A stretch of 64,000 bases of DNA from Paenibacillus sp. S150 (GCF_019352175.1 NZ_JACBYI010000001.1:124001-188000); one strand, 5' to 3'; shown: positions 1-9,202, numbered from the stretch's first letter. The notes: a model not told the origin generated them from the sequence alone. Made by a program: numbers and translations.

Positions 1-1
1 T

Positions 2-1246
2 GTATTGCCCATATACGGAGATAGGGCTTCCCGAATTGGCACTGTTTATCTGCTTGCCAATACCTCTGTAATTACCGACAAGCTGAAAGGGTATTCCCTG
101 CCGGCGGGCTCCCGGCTGCTGCTGGCGCTTGGCGGGCATCATTACCAGCTCATCGGTGACCAGGTGCTTGCCATTACCGGGCCTTATGAACCGGTCGCCT
201 ATACCGATGACAAACCCGTCGGCCCGCAAACCGAGCTGTCCATGATCAAGCTGGAGGACGGCGAGAGCCGGATTACCGTATCTTATCCGGTACGCAGCGG
301 CGTGATTCTGTCGCAGACGTTATCGGGTGACCAGTTCGCTCCCAAAACAAATATATGGATTCTTGTGATGCTCGGCGTTTGTCTGCTGGTTATCGTCTCA
401 AGCGGCATCATTACCCTGTATCTGACCCGTACCATCAGTCTTCCGGTGGAGAAATTAAAAAAGCGGATCGACAAGATTGCCCAGGGCAACTTCCTGCTCG
501 ACCGCAATATTGAATGGAACAGCGAGCTCGGCGATGTCGGAAGGGGGATCAACCGTCTGTCCCAGGACATCGTTGCGCTAATGGACAGCCAGCTTGCTGA
601 CGAGAAGCAGAAGCAGGAGCTGGAATACCGGATGCTGCAGAGTCAGATCAATCCCCACTTCCTGTACAACACGCTGAACTCCATCAAATGGATGGCTACG
701 ATTCAGAATGCCACCGGCATCGCGGAAATGACGACCTCTCTGTCCAGACTGCTGCGCAGCATCGCCAAAGACAACCGGAGGCTGCTGCCGCTGAAAGATG
801 AGCTGAGCCTGCTTGATGACTATTTTCTGATTCAAAAATACCGGTATGGCAGCACAATCACTATGGAACAGAGGATCGGCAACGAGGAGCTTCTCACAGG
901 CCTGATTCCCCGCTTCACGCTCCAGCCCCTGATTGAGAACGCCATCTTCCATGGCATTGAGCCCAAAGGCAGAGGCCATATTCTCATTACGGTGGCAAAA
1001 AGCGGGTATGCCGATATTCTCGTTACAATAGAAGACAACGGTGTCGGCATGAAGGAAGAGCAAATTTCCACCATTCTGTCGGAACCGGAGAACGGGGCCA
1101 AGGGAATGTTCGGGAATCTCGGGCTCCGCAGCGTAAATGAGCGCCTGCACCTGGCATTTGGAGAGAATTACGGCCTGTCGATTGAGAGTGAAATGGACCG
1201 CTATACGATTATGAAGATTCTGATGCCGTTCCTCCAGAAGGATTAG
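2..1246 (+). CDS. YesM-type sensor histidine kinase (5' partial)
   Basis: Membrane sensor kinase of the YesM (HPK7-like) group. The visible part holds the end of an extracellular sensor domain, one transmembrane helix (visible residues about 115-140), a HAMP linker and the kinase core. The phospho-acceptor motif is QSQINPHFLYNTL, the N box is QPLIENAIFHG, and the ATP lid motifs are EDNGVGM and GLRSVNERL. YesM kinases are usually near 580-600 residues, so roughly 170 N-terminal residues, including the first membrane helix, lie outside the window. The frame is open to the left edge, so the TTG at position 5 is probably not the start. The AraC-type regulator gene follows after 20 bases and is surely its partner. 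Such pairs normally sense a sugar-related signal and control a nearby sugar ABC transporter; that target is not visible here. Confidence 0.93.
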   Translation, partial: VLPIYGDRASRIGTVYLLANTSVITDKLKGYSLPAGSRLLLALGGHHYQLIGDQVLAITGPYEPVAYTDDKPVGPQTELSMIKLEDGESRITVSYPVRSGVILSQTLSGDQFAPKTNIWILVMLGVCLLVIVSSGIITLYLTRTISLPVEKLKKRIDKIAQGNFLLDRNIEWNSELGDVGRGINRLSQDIVALMDSQLADEKQKQELEYRMLQSQINPHFLYNTLNSIKWMATIQNATGIAEMTTSLSRLLRSIAKDNRRLLPLKDELSLLDDYFLIQKYRYGSTITMEQRIGNEELLTGLIPRFTLQPLIENAIFHGIEPKGRGHILITVAKSGYADILVTIEDNGVGMKEEQISTILSEPENGAKGMFGNLGLRSVNERLHLAFGENYGLSIESEMDRYTIMKILMPFLQKD

Positions 1247-1266
1247 CCCGCAAATTTGGCGAGGAT

Positions 1267-2895
1267 GTGATGAGCTTGATTAAATTGTTGATCGCAGATG
1301 ACGAAGCTCTCGTCTGTATCGGTTTGCAGTCCATGCTGAAATGGGAGCAATTCAACATTGAGATCGCCGGTATCGCACACAACGGCGCCCAGGAAGAACA
1401 AATGATTGACACCCTTCGCCCGGACATCGTGATCAGCGATATCAAAATGCCCATTAAGAGCGGCTTGGAGGTTGCCGGGTCGGTACGCAAAAAATATGGC
1501 CGGCTGCCGCTGTTCATTATGTTGACCAGCTATGAAGAATTTGAATACGCGCGCGGAGCCATAGAAGTGCAGGCCACAGATTACCTGGTGAAGCTGGAGC
1601 TGACTCCGGAGGCGCTGGCCGGATCCATCCGGAGGGCCATTTCCATTCTGGAGGCTTACCGGACCATGGAAAGCTACCCAAACCTCGTTCACCGCGGCAA
1701 TCTCCAGGCCCAGCGCGATAAGTTCTTCATCCGGCTGTTCAATAACCTGTTCGAAAATAAAAACCAGTATCTTCTGCAGAAAGAAGATTTGGACGTTGAT
1801 CTGTCTGAGCCCGCCTACCTGGTCTGCACCTGCCGCATTCTGGGTCCGGACAGCGTGCCGCCGCGCGGGGATAAGCTGATCGCCTTATGCTCAAGCACCG
1901 TGCAAATGGCTAAGGATACACTCACTTCTGTGCGGCCTTGCTATGTAACCAGCCTGGACCTGCGCAATTTCGCCGTGGCGCTGCCCGTAGCGGGGACGGA
2001 CCCGCGGGACTGGATGCCCGAGATAGAACAGCAGCTCGCAGACATGGCCTTGGTTCTGCACAACTATTTCAATGTAACGATCATCGGCGCAATCGGTTTT
2101 GCGGTCGAGGACCCTTATTTGCTGCGGGAGAGCTATCTCGCAGCCCGCAAGGCGCTGCCGGCTGCGGTTAAAGAACGCTCCTTCGTGTTCTTCACGGAAG
2201 GCGAGTCTCTGGAGCAGGACCATACGCTGTTCGATTTTTCCGAATCGCGTTCGGAGATCCGCCGTGCTTTTGAAGAAATGGATACCCGCGCCTTATACAC
2301 CATCATCTCCAAAATGATCGAAATCTTTGAGGGCCGGCCCGACCTGCTGGTGCCCGCCACGGATGCCGCCTGCAACATCCTGTACATGGCCACCTCACTG
2401 CTCGCGGACGGCGAGAATATAGTCGAGCAGATTTTCGAGAATGAACCGGAGGGCTACCGGGCCATCTACCAGATGCATACCACCCAAGAGATCGCCGGCT
2501 GGCTGATCCGTTTCCGGGACGGCTGCTCAGACATCCTCTCCACCCGGAGACAGAGCTACAAGGAGCAGATCGTCAGGAATGTCCAGGAATATATCAAAAG
2601 AAATCTCGGCAGCAAGCTTTCGCTCAACCAGGTGGCGGATGTCTTCAATTTCAGTCCCAATTACCTGAGCCATCTCTTCTCCAAGGTCGCCAAGGTCAAC
2701 TATGTGGAATATATCACGGAGACCAAAATCGCCGCGGCCAAAGAGATGATGGTCCGCGGCGAAGGCCGCATCTACGAGATTTCGCAGAAGCTCGGTTATG
2801 AAAGCGCCTTTTATTTCAGCAAGGTGTTCAAGAAAGTGACCGGAGTTTCTCCCCGGGACTACATCCAGCAGATCGAGGCAGGCCTTGAGTCCTGA
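1267..2895 (+). CDS. YesN-type response regulator, REC plus AraC DNA-binding domain
   Basis: Cytoplasmic response regulator of 542 residues. The receiver domain occupies about residues 5-125, with the acidic pair D11/D12, phospho-acceptor D58 in VISDIKMP, and a conserved Lys in YLVKLEL. A long linker of the YesN type follows, then an AraC-type double helix-turn-helix at about 435-535 (NQVADVFNFSPNYLSHLF and the second helix pair ending FSKVFKKVTGVSPRDY). The C-terminus is complete, unlike the second YesN-type regulator in this window. Start is GTG at 1267 or the adjacent ATG at 1270; GAGGA lies just upstream. It forms an operon with the preceding kinase and is expected to activate a sugar-uptake operon. 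The target is not visible. Confidence 0.93.
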   Translation: MMSLIKLLIADDEALVCIGLQSMLKWEQFNIEIAGIAHNGAQEEQMIDTLRPDIVISDIKMPIKSGLEVAGSVRKKYGRLPLFIMLTSYEEFEYARGAIEVQATDYLVKLELTPEALAGSIRRAISILEAYRTMESYPNLVHRGNLQAQRDKFFIRLFNNLFENKNQYLLQKEDLDVDLSEPAYLVCTCRILGPDSVPPRGDKLIALCSSTVQMAKDTLTSVRPCYVTSLDLRNFAVALPVAGTDPRDWMPEIEQQLADMALVLHNYFNVTIIGAIGFAVEDPYLLRESYLAARKALPAAVKERSFVFFTEGESLEQDHTLFDFSESRSEIRRAFEEMDTRALYTIISKMIEIFEGRPDLLVPATDAACNILYMATSLLADGENIVEQIFENEPEGYRAIYQMHTTQEIAGWLIRFRDGCSDILSTRRQSYKEQIVRNVQEYIKRNLGSKLSLNQVADVFNFSPNYLSHLFSKVAKVNYVEYITETKIAAAKEMMVRGEGRIYEISQKLGYESAFYFSKVFKKVTGVSPRDYIQQIEAGLES

Positions 2896-2916
2896 GGACA
2901 CCGCGCAGACCTGCAA

Positions 2917-2936
2917 ATGCCGCCGGCCGGCGGCAT
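2917..2936. terminator. Perfect GC-rich palindrome between convergent genes
   Basis: A perfect 20-base palindrome with core GCCGCCGGCCGGCGGC sits 22 bases after the response-regulator stop and about 70 bases before the end of the convergent gene. It should form a very stable stem and probably ends transcription from the left. No clean T-run follows, so it may act only partly as an intrinsic terminator. Confidence 0.5.
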
Positions 2937-3007
2937 CACCATGCTTTTGATATTCTGAGGTTAGGTCTGTTTATTGCAGCGCTGGTGGATTCCAGCCCTC
3001 TGCTGCA

Positions 3008-3823
3008 TCACACGCCTTGCAGGCAGTCAATAATCAGCCCCGAGGTTTCTTCGATGGATTTGTCGGTCACGTTGATCACCCTGCAGCCGAGCTTCTTCAT
3101 AAGTGTCTCCGCATACTCGAATTCCTCTACGATGCGGTGCCCTGCGGCGTAATCCGCATCAGAATTCAGACCAAGCGACCGCAAGCGTTCCATACGGATT
3201 TTGAGAATGGAATCCAGGTCCATGGTCAGCCCGAAGATGAGGCGGTTCGATATTCGGAACAGCTCCGCCGGTGCTTTGGACTCCGGTGTCAGGGGATAAT
3301 TCGCCACTTTATAGCCCTTGTGCGCCATATAGATGCTTAGCGGTGTTTTGGATGTGCGCGAGACACCGATCAGTACGATCTCAGCCAGCATAAGTCCGCG
3401 CGGGTCTTTGCCATCATCGTATTTAACCGCGAACTCCATCGCTTCCACCCGCCGGTAGTAGCTCTCGTTCAGCCGATGCTCCAGTGTCTGCCGGTTAAGT
3501 GCCGCTTCGGCAAAGGTGCTGGAGATGGCACCGGTAACCGGACTCATAACATCCACCGCCTGCACCCCCTGCAGACCGGCTTCCTGCACCATCAGATGAT
3601 TCAGCCCGGGCTGGCTGATCGTGTAGATAATGGGCGCATTTCTCTCGGCCGCGATGCGTACCGCTTCCCGGATTTCCCGCTCGCCGGTGATATGGCTGAA
3701 GCGCTTAATCCGGACAAGTCCGGTGTTGAACTGCCGCAATGCTGCATTTACAACAGATTCGGCGGTTTCGCCAACCGCATCCGAGCATATCAGTATCCAT
3801 TTCTCCTGCAAGATTTCAATCAC
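3008..3823 (-). CDS. Pyruvate phosphate dikinase regulatory protein (DUF299, PRPP family)
   Basis: Bifunctional serine/threonine kinase and phosphorylase of the DUF299 family, 271 residues, the usual size. In characterised members it inactivates PPDK by ADP-dependent phosphorylation of the active-site Thr and reverses this by Pi-dependent phosphorolysis. The nucleotide-binding loop GVSRTSKTP is visible at about residues 153-161, and the N-terminus (ICSDAVGETAESV) is typical. Start is GTG at 3823 behind GGGGA; an ATG two bases upstream is out of frame and closes at once. It lies 35 bases downstream of the dikinase gene on the same strand, so enzyme and regulator are very probably cotranscribed. 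Confidence 0.93.
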   Translation of the reverse strand: MIEILQEKWILICSDAVGETAESVVNAALRQFNTGLVRIKRFSHITGEREIREAVRIAAERNAPIIYTISQPGLNHLMVQEAGLQGVQAVDVMSPVTGAISSTFAEAALNRQTLEHRLNESYYRRVEAMEFAVKYDDGKDPRGLMLAEIVLIGVSRTSKTPLSIYMAHKGYKVANYPLTPESKAPAELFRISNRLIFGLTMDLDSILKIRMERLRSLGLNSDADYAAGHRIVEEFEYAETLMKKLGCRVINVTDKSIEETSGLIIDCLQGV

Positions 3824-3858
3824 ATCCCCATTCAGGCTGCGGCAATCCCTGCTTCACC

Positions 3859-6534
3859 TCACACTACTTCAGCATCCAGGCGCTGCCGGTTCATATCCGC
3901 ATTAAGGGCGGCCTGGGCTGCGGCAATCCGCGCAAACGGCACGCGGTAAGGCGAGCAGCTTACGTAATCAAGGCCTATCTCATGGCAAAATAAAATGGAG
4001 GCCCTTTCTCCGCCGTGCTCCCCGCAAATGCCCGTTTTCAGGAAAGGCTTCACCGCTCTCCCCTGGGTCACCGCCCATTCAATAAGCTTCCCTACTCCAT
4101 CTTGATCGAGCACTTGAAACGGGTTATCGTTCAAAACCTTTTGCTCCATGTAAGTATTCATGAATCCGCTCTCTGCGTCATCCCGGCTGTAGCCAAAGGT
4201 CATTTGGGTCAAGTCATTTGTGCCGAAGGAGAAGAAATCGGCATACTTTGCGATACTGTCCGCGAGCAGGGCCGCGCGCGGGACCTCAATCATAGTGCCT
4301 ACCTTATAGCTGAACCCTTTGAATTCTCCGCACATCACCTGACCGGCGATATTATCCACCAGCTCACGCATCTGCTTCAGCTCATTCGGATGGCCTACGA
4401 GCGGGATCATGATCTCCGGACGGACTTTCACCCCCTTGTGCAAGGAACGCTCTGCCGCCTTGAATATGGCCTCGACCTGCATATCGTATATCTCCGGGTA
4501 TAAAATTCCCAGCCGGACTCCGCGCAGCCCCAGCATCGGATTAACCTCCCGCAAGCTGTATACCTTCTTGATCGTGTTGCTTACCTGCTCCAGCTCTTCT
4601 CCCGTTCCGGGAGAGAGCGCCAGCTGCTGCTCCCGCTCCTTCAGCTGCTCCAGATTAGGCAAAAATTCATGCAATGGAGGGTCCAGCAAACGGATCGTAA
4701 CCGGCAGGCCATCCATGGACTGAAACATCGCCTCAAAGTCCGATTGCTGCATCGGGAGCAGCCGGTCCAAATGCAGCTGGCGTTCTTCCAGGGAATCGGC
4801 CAGTATCATAGCCTGCACAATCGGCAGGCGGCTGCCGGCAAAGAACATATGCTCGGTGCGGCATAAGCCAATGCCTTCCGCCCCGAACTCACGCGCCTTG
4901 CCGGCATCCGCAGGCGTGTCTGCATTGCTGTATATTTGCAATGACCGGATAGTATCGGCATACTCCAGCAGCTTCAGCAGCTCCGGGGTTATCTCCGGCT
5001 CGTTCAGAGACAGGCTGCCCCGGAATACCTGGCCCAGCGAGGCATCGAGTGAAATCTCTTCCCCTTCCTGAAAGGTCAAGCCGCCGATTGTCGCCGACCG
5101 CAGCTCTTCATTGATGCTCAGAGTCTCGCAGCCGCATACACAAGGAGTGCCCATTCCTCTCGTCACTACCGCCGCATGGCTGGTCATCCCGCCCCGGCTG
5201 GTCAGCACGCCCTCCGCTGCGATAATTCCATGAATGTCATCCAGGGAGGTTTCTGCCGTAACCAGAATAACCTTTCCGCCATTCTTGGCCCAATGCTCTG
5301 CCGTATCAGAGTCCAGGGCGATCCTGCCGCTGGCTGCGCCGGGCGATGCCGGCAGCCCCCGGGCAATCGGAACAGGCGACATGGAGTAGTCTATGGAGCG
5401 GTGCAGCAGCTGGTCAAGATGGGCCGGCTCAATCCGGCGGATGGCCTCCTTCTGGTCAATAATGCCTTCTTCCACAAGGTCAGCGGCTATTTTGACGGAG
5501 GCTTGTGCCGTTCTTTTGCCGCTGCGGGTCTGCAGCAGGTATAACACGCCTTTTTCCACAGTGAATTCGATATCCTGCATATCCCGGTAATGTCCCTCCA
5601 GCAAAAGGGCCAGTTCTTCCAGATGCTCATGCACTTGCGGCTGCTCCTTGTGAAGCTCTGCGATATCCTTCGGCGTACGTACTCCGGCAACTACGTCTTC
5701 CCCCTGGGCATTCAGCAAATATTCACCGTACAATTCCTTGACGCCTGTTGATGGATTGCGGGTAAACAGCACTCCCGTACCGCTGTCATTCCCGAGGTTG
5801 CCAAAAACCATGGCCTGGATATTCACCGCAGTGCCCTGTTCGTCCGGAATGCCGTAAGCCTTGCGGTAGACCTTGGCCCGCACATTGTTCCAACTGCGGA
5901 ATACCGCCTCCACTGCCAGTTTGAGCTGGCTATGCACATTCTGCGGAAAGCTCTGTCCGGTACGGTCCTCCACAAGCCGCTTATAATTGGAGATCAGCTC
6001 CTTGAACTCCTCTGCGGTGATTTCCTGATCACTGGCTCTGGCATATTTACGTTTATTCTGCTCCAGCAGCCGTTCGAAATGAATGGAGTCAATCCCCAGC
6101 ACCACATCTCCAAACATCTGGATAAACCGGCGGTAGCAGTCATACGCAAAGGCTTCGTTGCCCGTTCGCGCCGCAAGGCCCAGAACCGTTGCATCATTAA
6201 GTCCAAGATTTAAAATGGTATCCATCATGCCGGGCATGGAGGCTACTGAACCCGAGCGCACCGAAACCAGCAGAGGCTGCTGTTCATCTCCGAATCCGGC
6301 GGCCTGCGCTTCCTCGATCCTTGTCAAAGCCTGCCCGATCTCCTGCAGCAGCTCCTCCGGCATGATGCAGCCGGATGCATAATACGCCCGGCAGGCCTCT
6401 GTCGTTATTGTAAATCCGCAGGGAATCGGCAGGCCCAGCCTAGTCATCTCTGCAAGGTTTGCTCCCTTGCCTCCAAGCAGCATTTTCATTTCCGCATTGC
6501 CATCCTCAAACGGGTAGACCTTTTTTGTCACCAA
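3859..6534 (-). CDS. ppdK: Pyruvate, phosphate dikinase
   Basis: Interconverts pyruvate, ATP and Pi with phosphoenolpyruvate, AMP and PPi in the cytoplasm. The protein has 891 residues, as expected for bacterial PPDK. The N-terminal ATP-grasp part begins with GGKGANLAEMTRLGLP. The swivelling phosphohistidine domain carries GGMTSHAAVVTRGMGTP with catalytic His453, and Thr451 two residues before it is the likely target of the regulatory protein. The C-terminal TIM barrel carries FSFGTNDLTQ and the acid/base Cys837 in GICGEHGG. The gene may start at TTG 6534 or GTG 6531; GGAGGAATTC lies just upstream. Beside its regulator it probably adjusts flux between PEP and pyruvate during sugar or gluconeogenic growth. 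Confidence 0.96.
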   Translation of the reverse strand: MVTKKVYPFEDGNAEMKMLLGGKGANLAEMTRLGLPIPCGFTITTEACRAYYASGCIMPEELLQEIGQALTRIEEAQAAGFGDEQQPLLVSVRSGSVASMPGMMDTILNLGLNDATVLGLAARTGNEAFAYDCYRRFIQMFGDVVLGIDSIHFERLLEQNKRKYARASDQEITAEEFKELISNYKRLVEDRTGQSFPQNVHSQLKLAVEAVFRSWNNVRAKVYRKAYGIPDEQGTAVNIQAMVFGNLGNDSGTGVLFTRNPSTGVKELYGEYLLNAQGEDVVAGVRTPKDIAELHKEQPQVHEHLEELALLLEGHYRDMQDIEFTVEKGVLYLLQTRSGKRTAQASVKIAADLVEEGIIDQKEAIRRIEPAHLDQLLHRSIDYSMSPVPIARGLPASPGAASGRIALDSDTAEHWAKNGGKVILVTAETSLDDIHGIIAAEGVLTSRGGMTSHAAVVTRGMGTPCVCGCETLSINEELRSATIGGLTFQEGEEISLDASLGQVFRGSLSLNEPEITPELLKLLEYADTIRSLQIYSNADTPADAGKAREFGAEGIGLCRTEHMFFAGSRLPIVQAMILADSLEERQLHLDRLLPMQQSDFEAMFQSMDGLPVTIRLLDPPLHEFLPNLEQLKEREQQLALSPGTGEELEQVSNTIKKVYSLREVNPMLGLRGVRLGILYPEIYDMQVEAIFKAAERSLHKGVKVRPEIMIPLVGHPNELKQMRELVDNIAGQVMCGEFKGFSYKVGTMIEVPRAALLADSIAKYADFFSFGTNDLTQMTFGYSRDDAESGFMNTYMEQKVLNDNPFQVLDQDGVGKLIEWAVTQGRAVKPFLKTGICGEHGGERASILFCHEIGLDYVSCSPYRVPFARIAAAQAALNADMNRQRLDAEVV

Positions 6535-6710
6535 TTGAATTCCTCCACATCATTTAGTATAAATTCGTTAAATAGTGCGTGTTAATCAAAGATGTAATTA
6601 TACTTTTACACGATATGAAGAAAATAATCAATATATATTACGTATTATATTATAAATTATTTTATTTATGACGTATTATTACGATTGTGAGATGGCTAAA
6701 TACACTTCCG
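6535..6710 (-). promoter_or_regulatory. AT-rich promoter region of ppdK
   Basis: This strongly AT-rich stretch upstream of ppdK holds several TATAAT-like hexamers in the minus direction. One sits inside an 18-base dyad at 6593-6610 (TGTAA, eight bases, TTACA), a plausible operator over the -10 region. A direct repeat ACGTATTAT occurs at 6640-6648 and 6671-6679, 31 bases or about three helical turns apart. No convincing -35 could be fixed, so the exact promoter is uncertain. Confidence 0.4.
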
Positions 6711-6829
6711 GCTCTGCCGAGTGTCTGGCGGCCCGTCTATTGATGCTCTGCAGGACAAAACAGCTATGCCGTCCTTGGCTGGACAGCGCAGCTGTTTGGG
6801 ATTCCAGGTGTAAGTTTGCCAGCTGAAAG

Positions 6830-6952
6830 CCGGTGGGAAGCCACCCAAGCGGAAAAAGTTAACTTCATCTTCTCTACAATCCTTTTTCGCAAGCGTTAGC
6901 GGGAAAAAGGATACCTAATCCATCCGTTCTCTCCCTTTCAGAGGAATACGCC
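6830..6952 (+). repeat. Dispersed intergenic repeat A, copy 1
   Basis: About 120 bases here match, at roughly four bases in five by eye, a second copy at 35489-35610. Best conserved are CGCAAGCGTTAGCGGG and TACCTAATCCATCCGTT. The element is rich in short units of the type GTGGAAAAAG and ACTTTTTCCCAC. More such units, in both orientations, continue downstream to about 7190. No open frame with coding character is present. Confidence 0.7.
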
Positions 6953-7680
6953 TGCATTAAGATGAACTTGAACCATTCATCCAAAAGGCAGCCATTTTAG
7001 TGGTAAAAAGGATAACTAATCCACCTCATTCGGAGACTGGATCATCCCTAATGGGAAAAAGTACAACTAATTCGGCTGAAATCAGCTGTATGGAGGTAGC
7101 GGGCCTCCATTAAGTGTACAAAATCCCACTAAATCCTGTTAAATCCAGAATTCCAGCCCATTAGTGTTACTTTTTCCACTTCGCTTCCGTTCTCTATGAA
7201 TCTCTTCCTTGCCTTCCATCAGCTTGTTCAGGTTCGCCGGTTCATTGCATATAAGCCGGTTCCATTCATATACATTAAGTTTCTTTATTGTGTTTTTTAA
7301 AGATTATAGCCCCCCCTCCCGCTTAAACAGCGGAGCGGATGGACGGACCCGCGGAACAGCGGAGCGGTCGCCTGGGTCTCCGGATTTTCACCGCTAAGAG
7401 ACTGCGACGAAATAAAATACCGCTACATTGTTGACAAAACTCCCAAAACCGTGGAGATTTTGTCAACAAAAGCGGCTACTAATTTCCTCGCAGCTCCTAA
7501 GGGGAATGAAATAAATCTGGAGAGCACAGCGACCCAGGACAACGCTCCGTTCGCGGAGCCGTCCACTCCAAAAGCCTGCGTATATCCTGCGCAAAATAAC
7601 CCCACAAAGCGGGGCCTTGGCTTCGATGATGACTCAGGTACTTTGCGGGGACCCCAAAACATATAAATTCTTATCTTTCA
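6953..7680. other. Noncoding region with short interspersed repeats
   Basis: This stretch contains no believable gene. Up to about 7190 it is built of diverged units such as TTAGTGGTAAAAAGG and TTACTTTTTCCAC. A unit AACAGCGGAGCGG is repeated near 7326 and 7354. A long hairpin at 7420-7475 has its own entry. Open frames of 71-79 codons near 7423-7666 occur on both strands over the same bases, lack a ribosome binding site and show no recognisable motif. Confidence 0.6.
7420..7475. other. Long stable hairpin in noncoding DNA
   Basis: TTGTTGACAAAA (7428-7439) pairs perfectly with TTTTGTCAACAA (7458-7469). It is extended inward by CTCC/GGAG and outward by CCGCT/AGCGG. Stem length is about 21 pairs with small bulges. 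It lies far from any gene end and lacks a T-run, so it is not an ordinary terminator. It may be part of a small RNA or of a miniature mobile element. Confidence 0.6.
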
Positions 7681-7681
7681 A

Positions 7682-7740
7682 GTGGAAACGGCTTCGCCGT
7701 CCTTGTAAAGGACGGGGTGTTTCAGCGAGAAATAGAAGGA
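7682..7740 (+). repeat. Palindromic repeat B, diverged copy 1
   Basis: This copy starts GTGGAAACGGCTTCGCCGTC like the two identical copies at 10643-10700 and 43076-43133, then diverges in the second half, where the inner palindrome is CCTTGTAAAGG. It is preceded by CTTATCTTTC, the reverse complement of the GAAAGATAAG that ends the other copies, which suggests that the full element has inverted ends. Confidence 0.7.
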
Positions 7741-7755
7741 TTATATTTTTTTAAA

Positions 7756-7781
7756 AACCCCTTCGATAAAACGAAGAGGTT
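7756..7781 (-). terminator. Terminator of the FAD oxidoreductase gene
   Basis: Read on the minus strand, AACCTCTTCG and CGAAGGGGTT form a ten-pair stem (one mismatch) around TTTTAT, followed by TTTTTAAAAAAA. It lies 48 bases after the oxidoreductase stop codon, in the right orientation. Confidence 0.65.
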
Positions 7782-7828
7782 GTAAATAGCCTTCATATGC
7801 AGTTGTACATTAGTTGTACACTTGAGCT

Positions 7829-9202
7829 TTATACCCGGACCTTCCCATTCTCATGTGCTTCTCCCAGCCAGGCTCCCTGCTCCACAAGGGTTTGCTGCAG
7901 CCGGGGGACGTCCACCTCACGGGATGTGCACCCCCCGGCTCCGGCAGCCAGTGCCGCAGCCGTCCCGGCTGCCTGCCCCATAGCGAAGCAGTTCGGCATC
8001 ACCCGCAGAGAGCCTTGAACCACCCGGTCCGAGGAAGCGGCTCTTCCCGGAACCCAGAGATTATCCACCCCCTTGGGCAGGAGGCAGCGGTAAGGAACGC
8101 CATGAGACTGCCCGTCCGGTAAATGGTGGATACGGATATTCTCCTTGCTCGTAGCCATATGGACATCAATGAAATAGGCATTTCGGGCAATGTCATCGGG
8201 AAAGCTGCGCATCTCCAGAAAGTCTTCCGCCTGCAGCACGTAATCCCCCTGGATTCTTCTCGTTTCACGAATTCCGAGCTGCTCCCCGGTGGCTATAACA
8301 TGGGCATTCTCGAAGCCCGGCACGTATTTACGCAGAAATTCCACCTGGATACCGACAAGCTTTCTTCCTTCGATGGCTCCCCGGGTTAAATCTTCCGCTT
8401 TGGTGCCGTCCACACCAAAAATATGCCCAAAGTTCACCCCAACCAGATCATCCGCCAGCCAGGCGAACCCGGATACCTCCTTGCGGCCTTCCGGCAGATC
8501 CCCGTTTTGCTGGGCCTTTGTAACCGCAGCATGGATTTGAAAATTATCTCCGCTGTCCTTCAAGTACTGCAGAAACCGCTTCTTGTCCGTACGGGCCAGC
8601 AGATAACACATTGTTCCGGGTTGAAGCTCGCCCTTCTCCCCGCCCTTTAGAAAGGGCGCCCCAGCCTTTGCCGCAATATCCCCATCTCCTGTAGCATCGA
8701 TTACATATTGGCATTTCACAACGGAACAGCCCGATTTATTGGCAATGACCACGCCTTCTATACAGGATTTGTCCTTGCTCCTGATTACGTCGATTACCAT
8801 CGTATGAAACAGAATTTGCGCGCCGCTCTGCAGGACGGCATCATCGTAAACCCGCTTCAGCACCTCCGCGTCAATAGGCACCCAATCCAGCACACTCCCA
8901 TAATTCTGACGGTAATCCGCCGGACAGTTACGCTTCATTTGCTCCAGCAGCTCCAGTCCGATTCCGCGAACGACCGGTTTCTCATGATCGGTGTAGGGAC
9001 AAAAGGCCGGCACCAGGGAAACGGTGCCCATGCCTCCGAGAAACCCCCTTTGTTCAAGAATCAGGACCTTCATTCCATTCCGGGCAGCAGCAATGGCAGC
9101 AGCAATTCCGGCGGGCCCCCCGCCGGCCACCAGCAAGTCCGTTTCCGCCGACACCGGCAATTCCCGCTGCGGAAATCTGAACACAGTCTCCATCTTTTTC
9201 AT
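7829..9202 (-). CDS. FAD-dependent oxidoreductase (FAD_oxidored family)
   Basis: Cytoplasmic flavoprotein of 457 residues related to fumarate reductase/FAD-dependent dehydrogenases. An N-terminal Rossmann motif binds FAD: LLVAGGGPAGIAAAIAAAR at about residues 23-41, ending in the acidic LEQ. CQYVIDATGDGDIAAKAG near residue 165 and GVDNLWVPGRAASSD with GQAAGTAAALAA near the C-terminus are typical of this family. The substrate is unknown; relatives often sit in sugar or organic-acid clusters. ATG at 9202 follows GAGGATG. The AraC-type regulator gene lies upstream on the same strand with a 190-base gap that holds a probable operator (9287-9312), so that regulator is the likely controller. Confidence 0.85.
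   Translation of the reverse strand: MKKMETVFRFPQRELPVSAETDLLVAGGGPAGIAAAIAAARNGMKVLILEQRGFLGGMGTVSLVPAFCPYTDHEKPVVRGIGLELLEQMKRNCPADYRQNYGSVLDWVPIDAEVLKRVYDDAVLQSGAQILFHTMVIDVIRSKDKSCIEGVVIANKSGCSVVKCQYVIDATGDGDIAAKAGAPFLKGGEKGELQPGTMCYLLARTDKKRFLQYLKDSGDNFQIHAAVTKAQQNGDLPEGRKEVSGFAWLADDLVGVNFGHIFGVDGTKAEDLTRGAIEGRKLVGIQVEFLRKYVPGFENAHVIATGEQLGIRETRRIQGDYVLQAEDFLEMRSFPDDIARNAYFIDVHMATSKENIRIHHLPDGQSHGVPYRCLLPKGVDNLWVPGRAASSDRVVQGSLRVMPNCFAMGQAAGTAAALAAGAGGCTSREVDVPRLQQTLVEQGAWLGEAHENGKVRV

Noticed and set aside
6830..7190. Possible CRISPR array because of repeated short units
   Set aside because: The units vary in sequence, spacing and orientation; there are no constant repeats with unique spacers and no cas genes.
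7423..7666. Two overlapping frames of 71-79 codons on opposite strands
   Set aside because: Both cover a hairpin-rich noncoding stretch, lack ribosome binding sites, and give a motif-free product.
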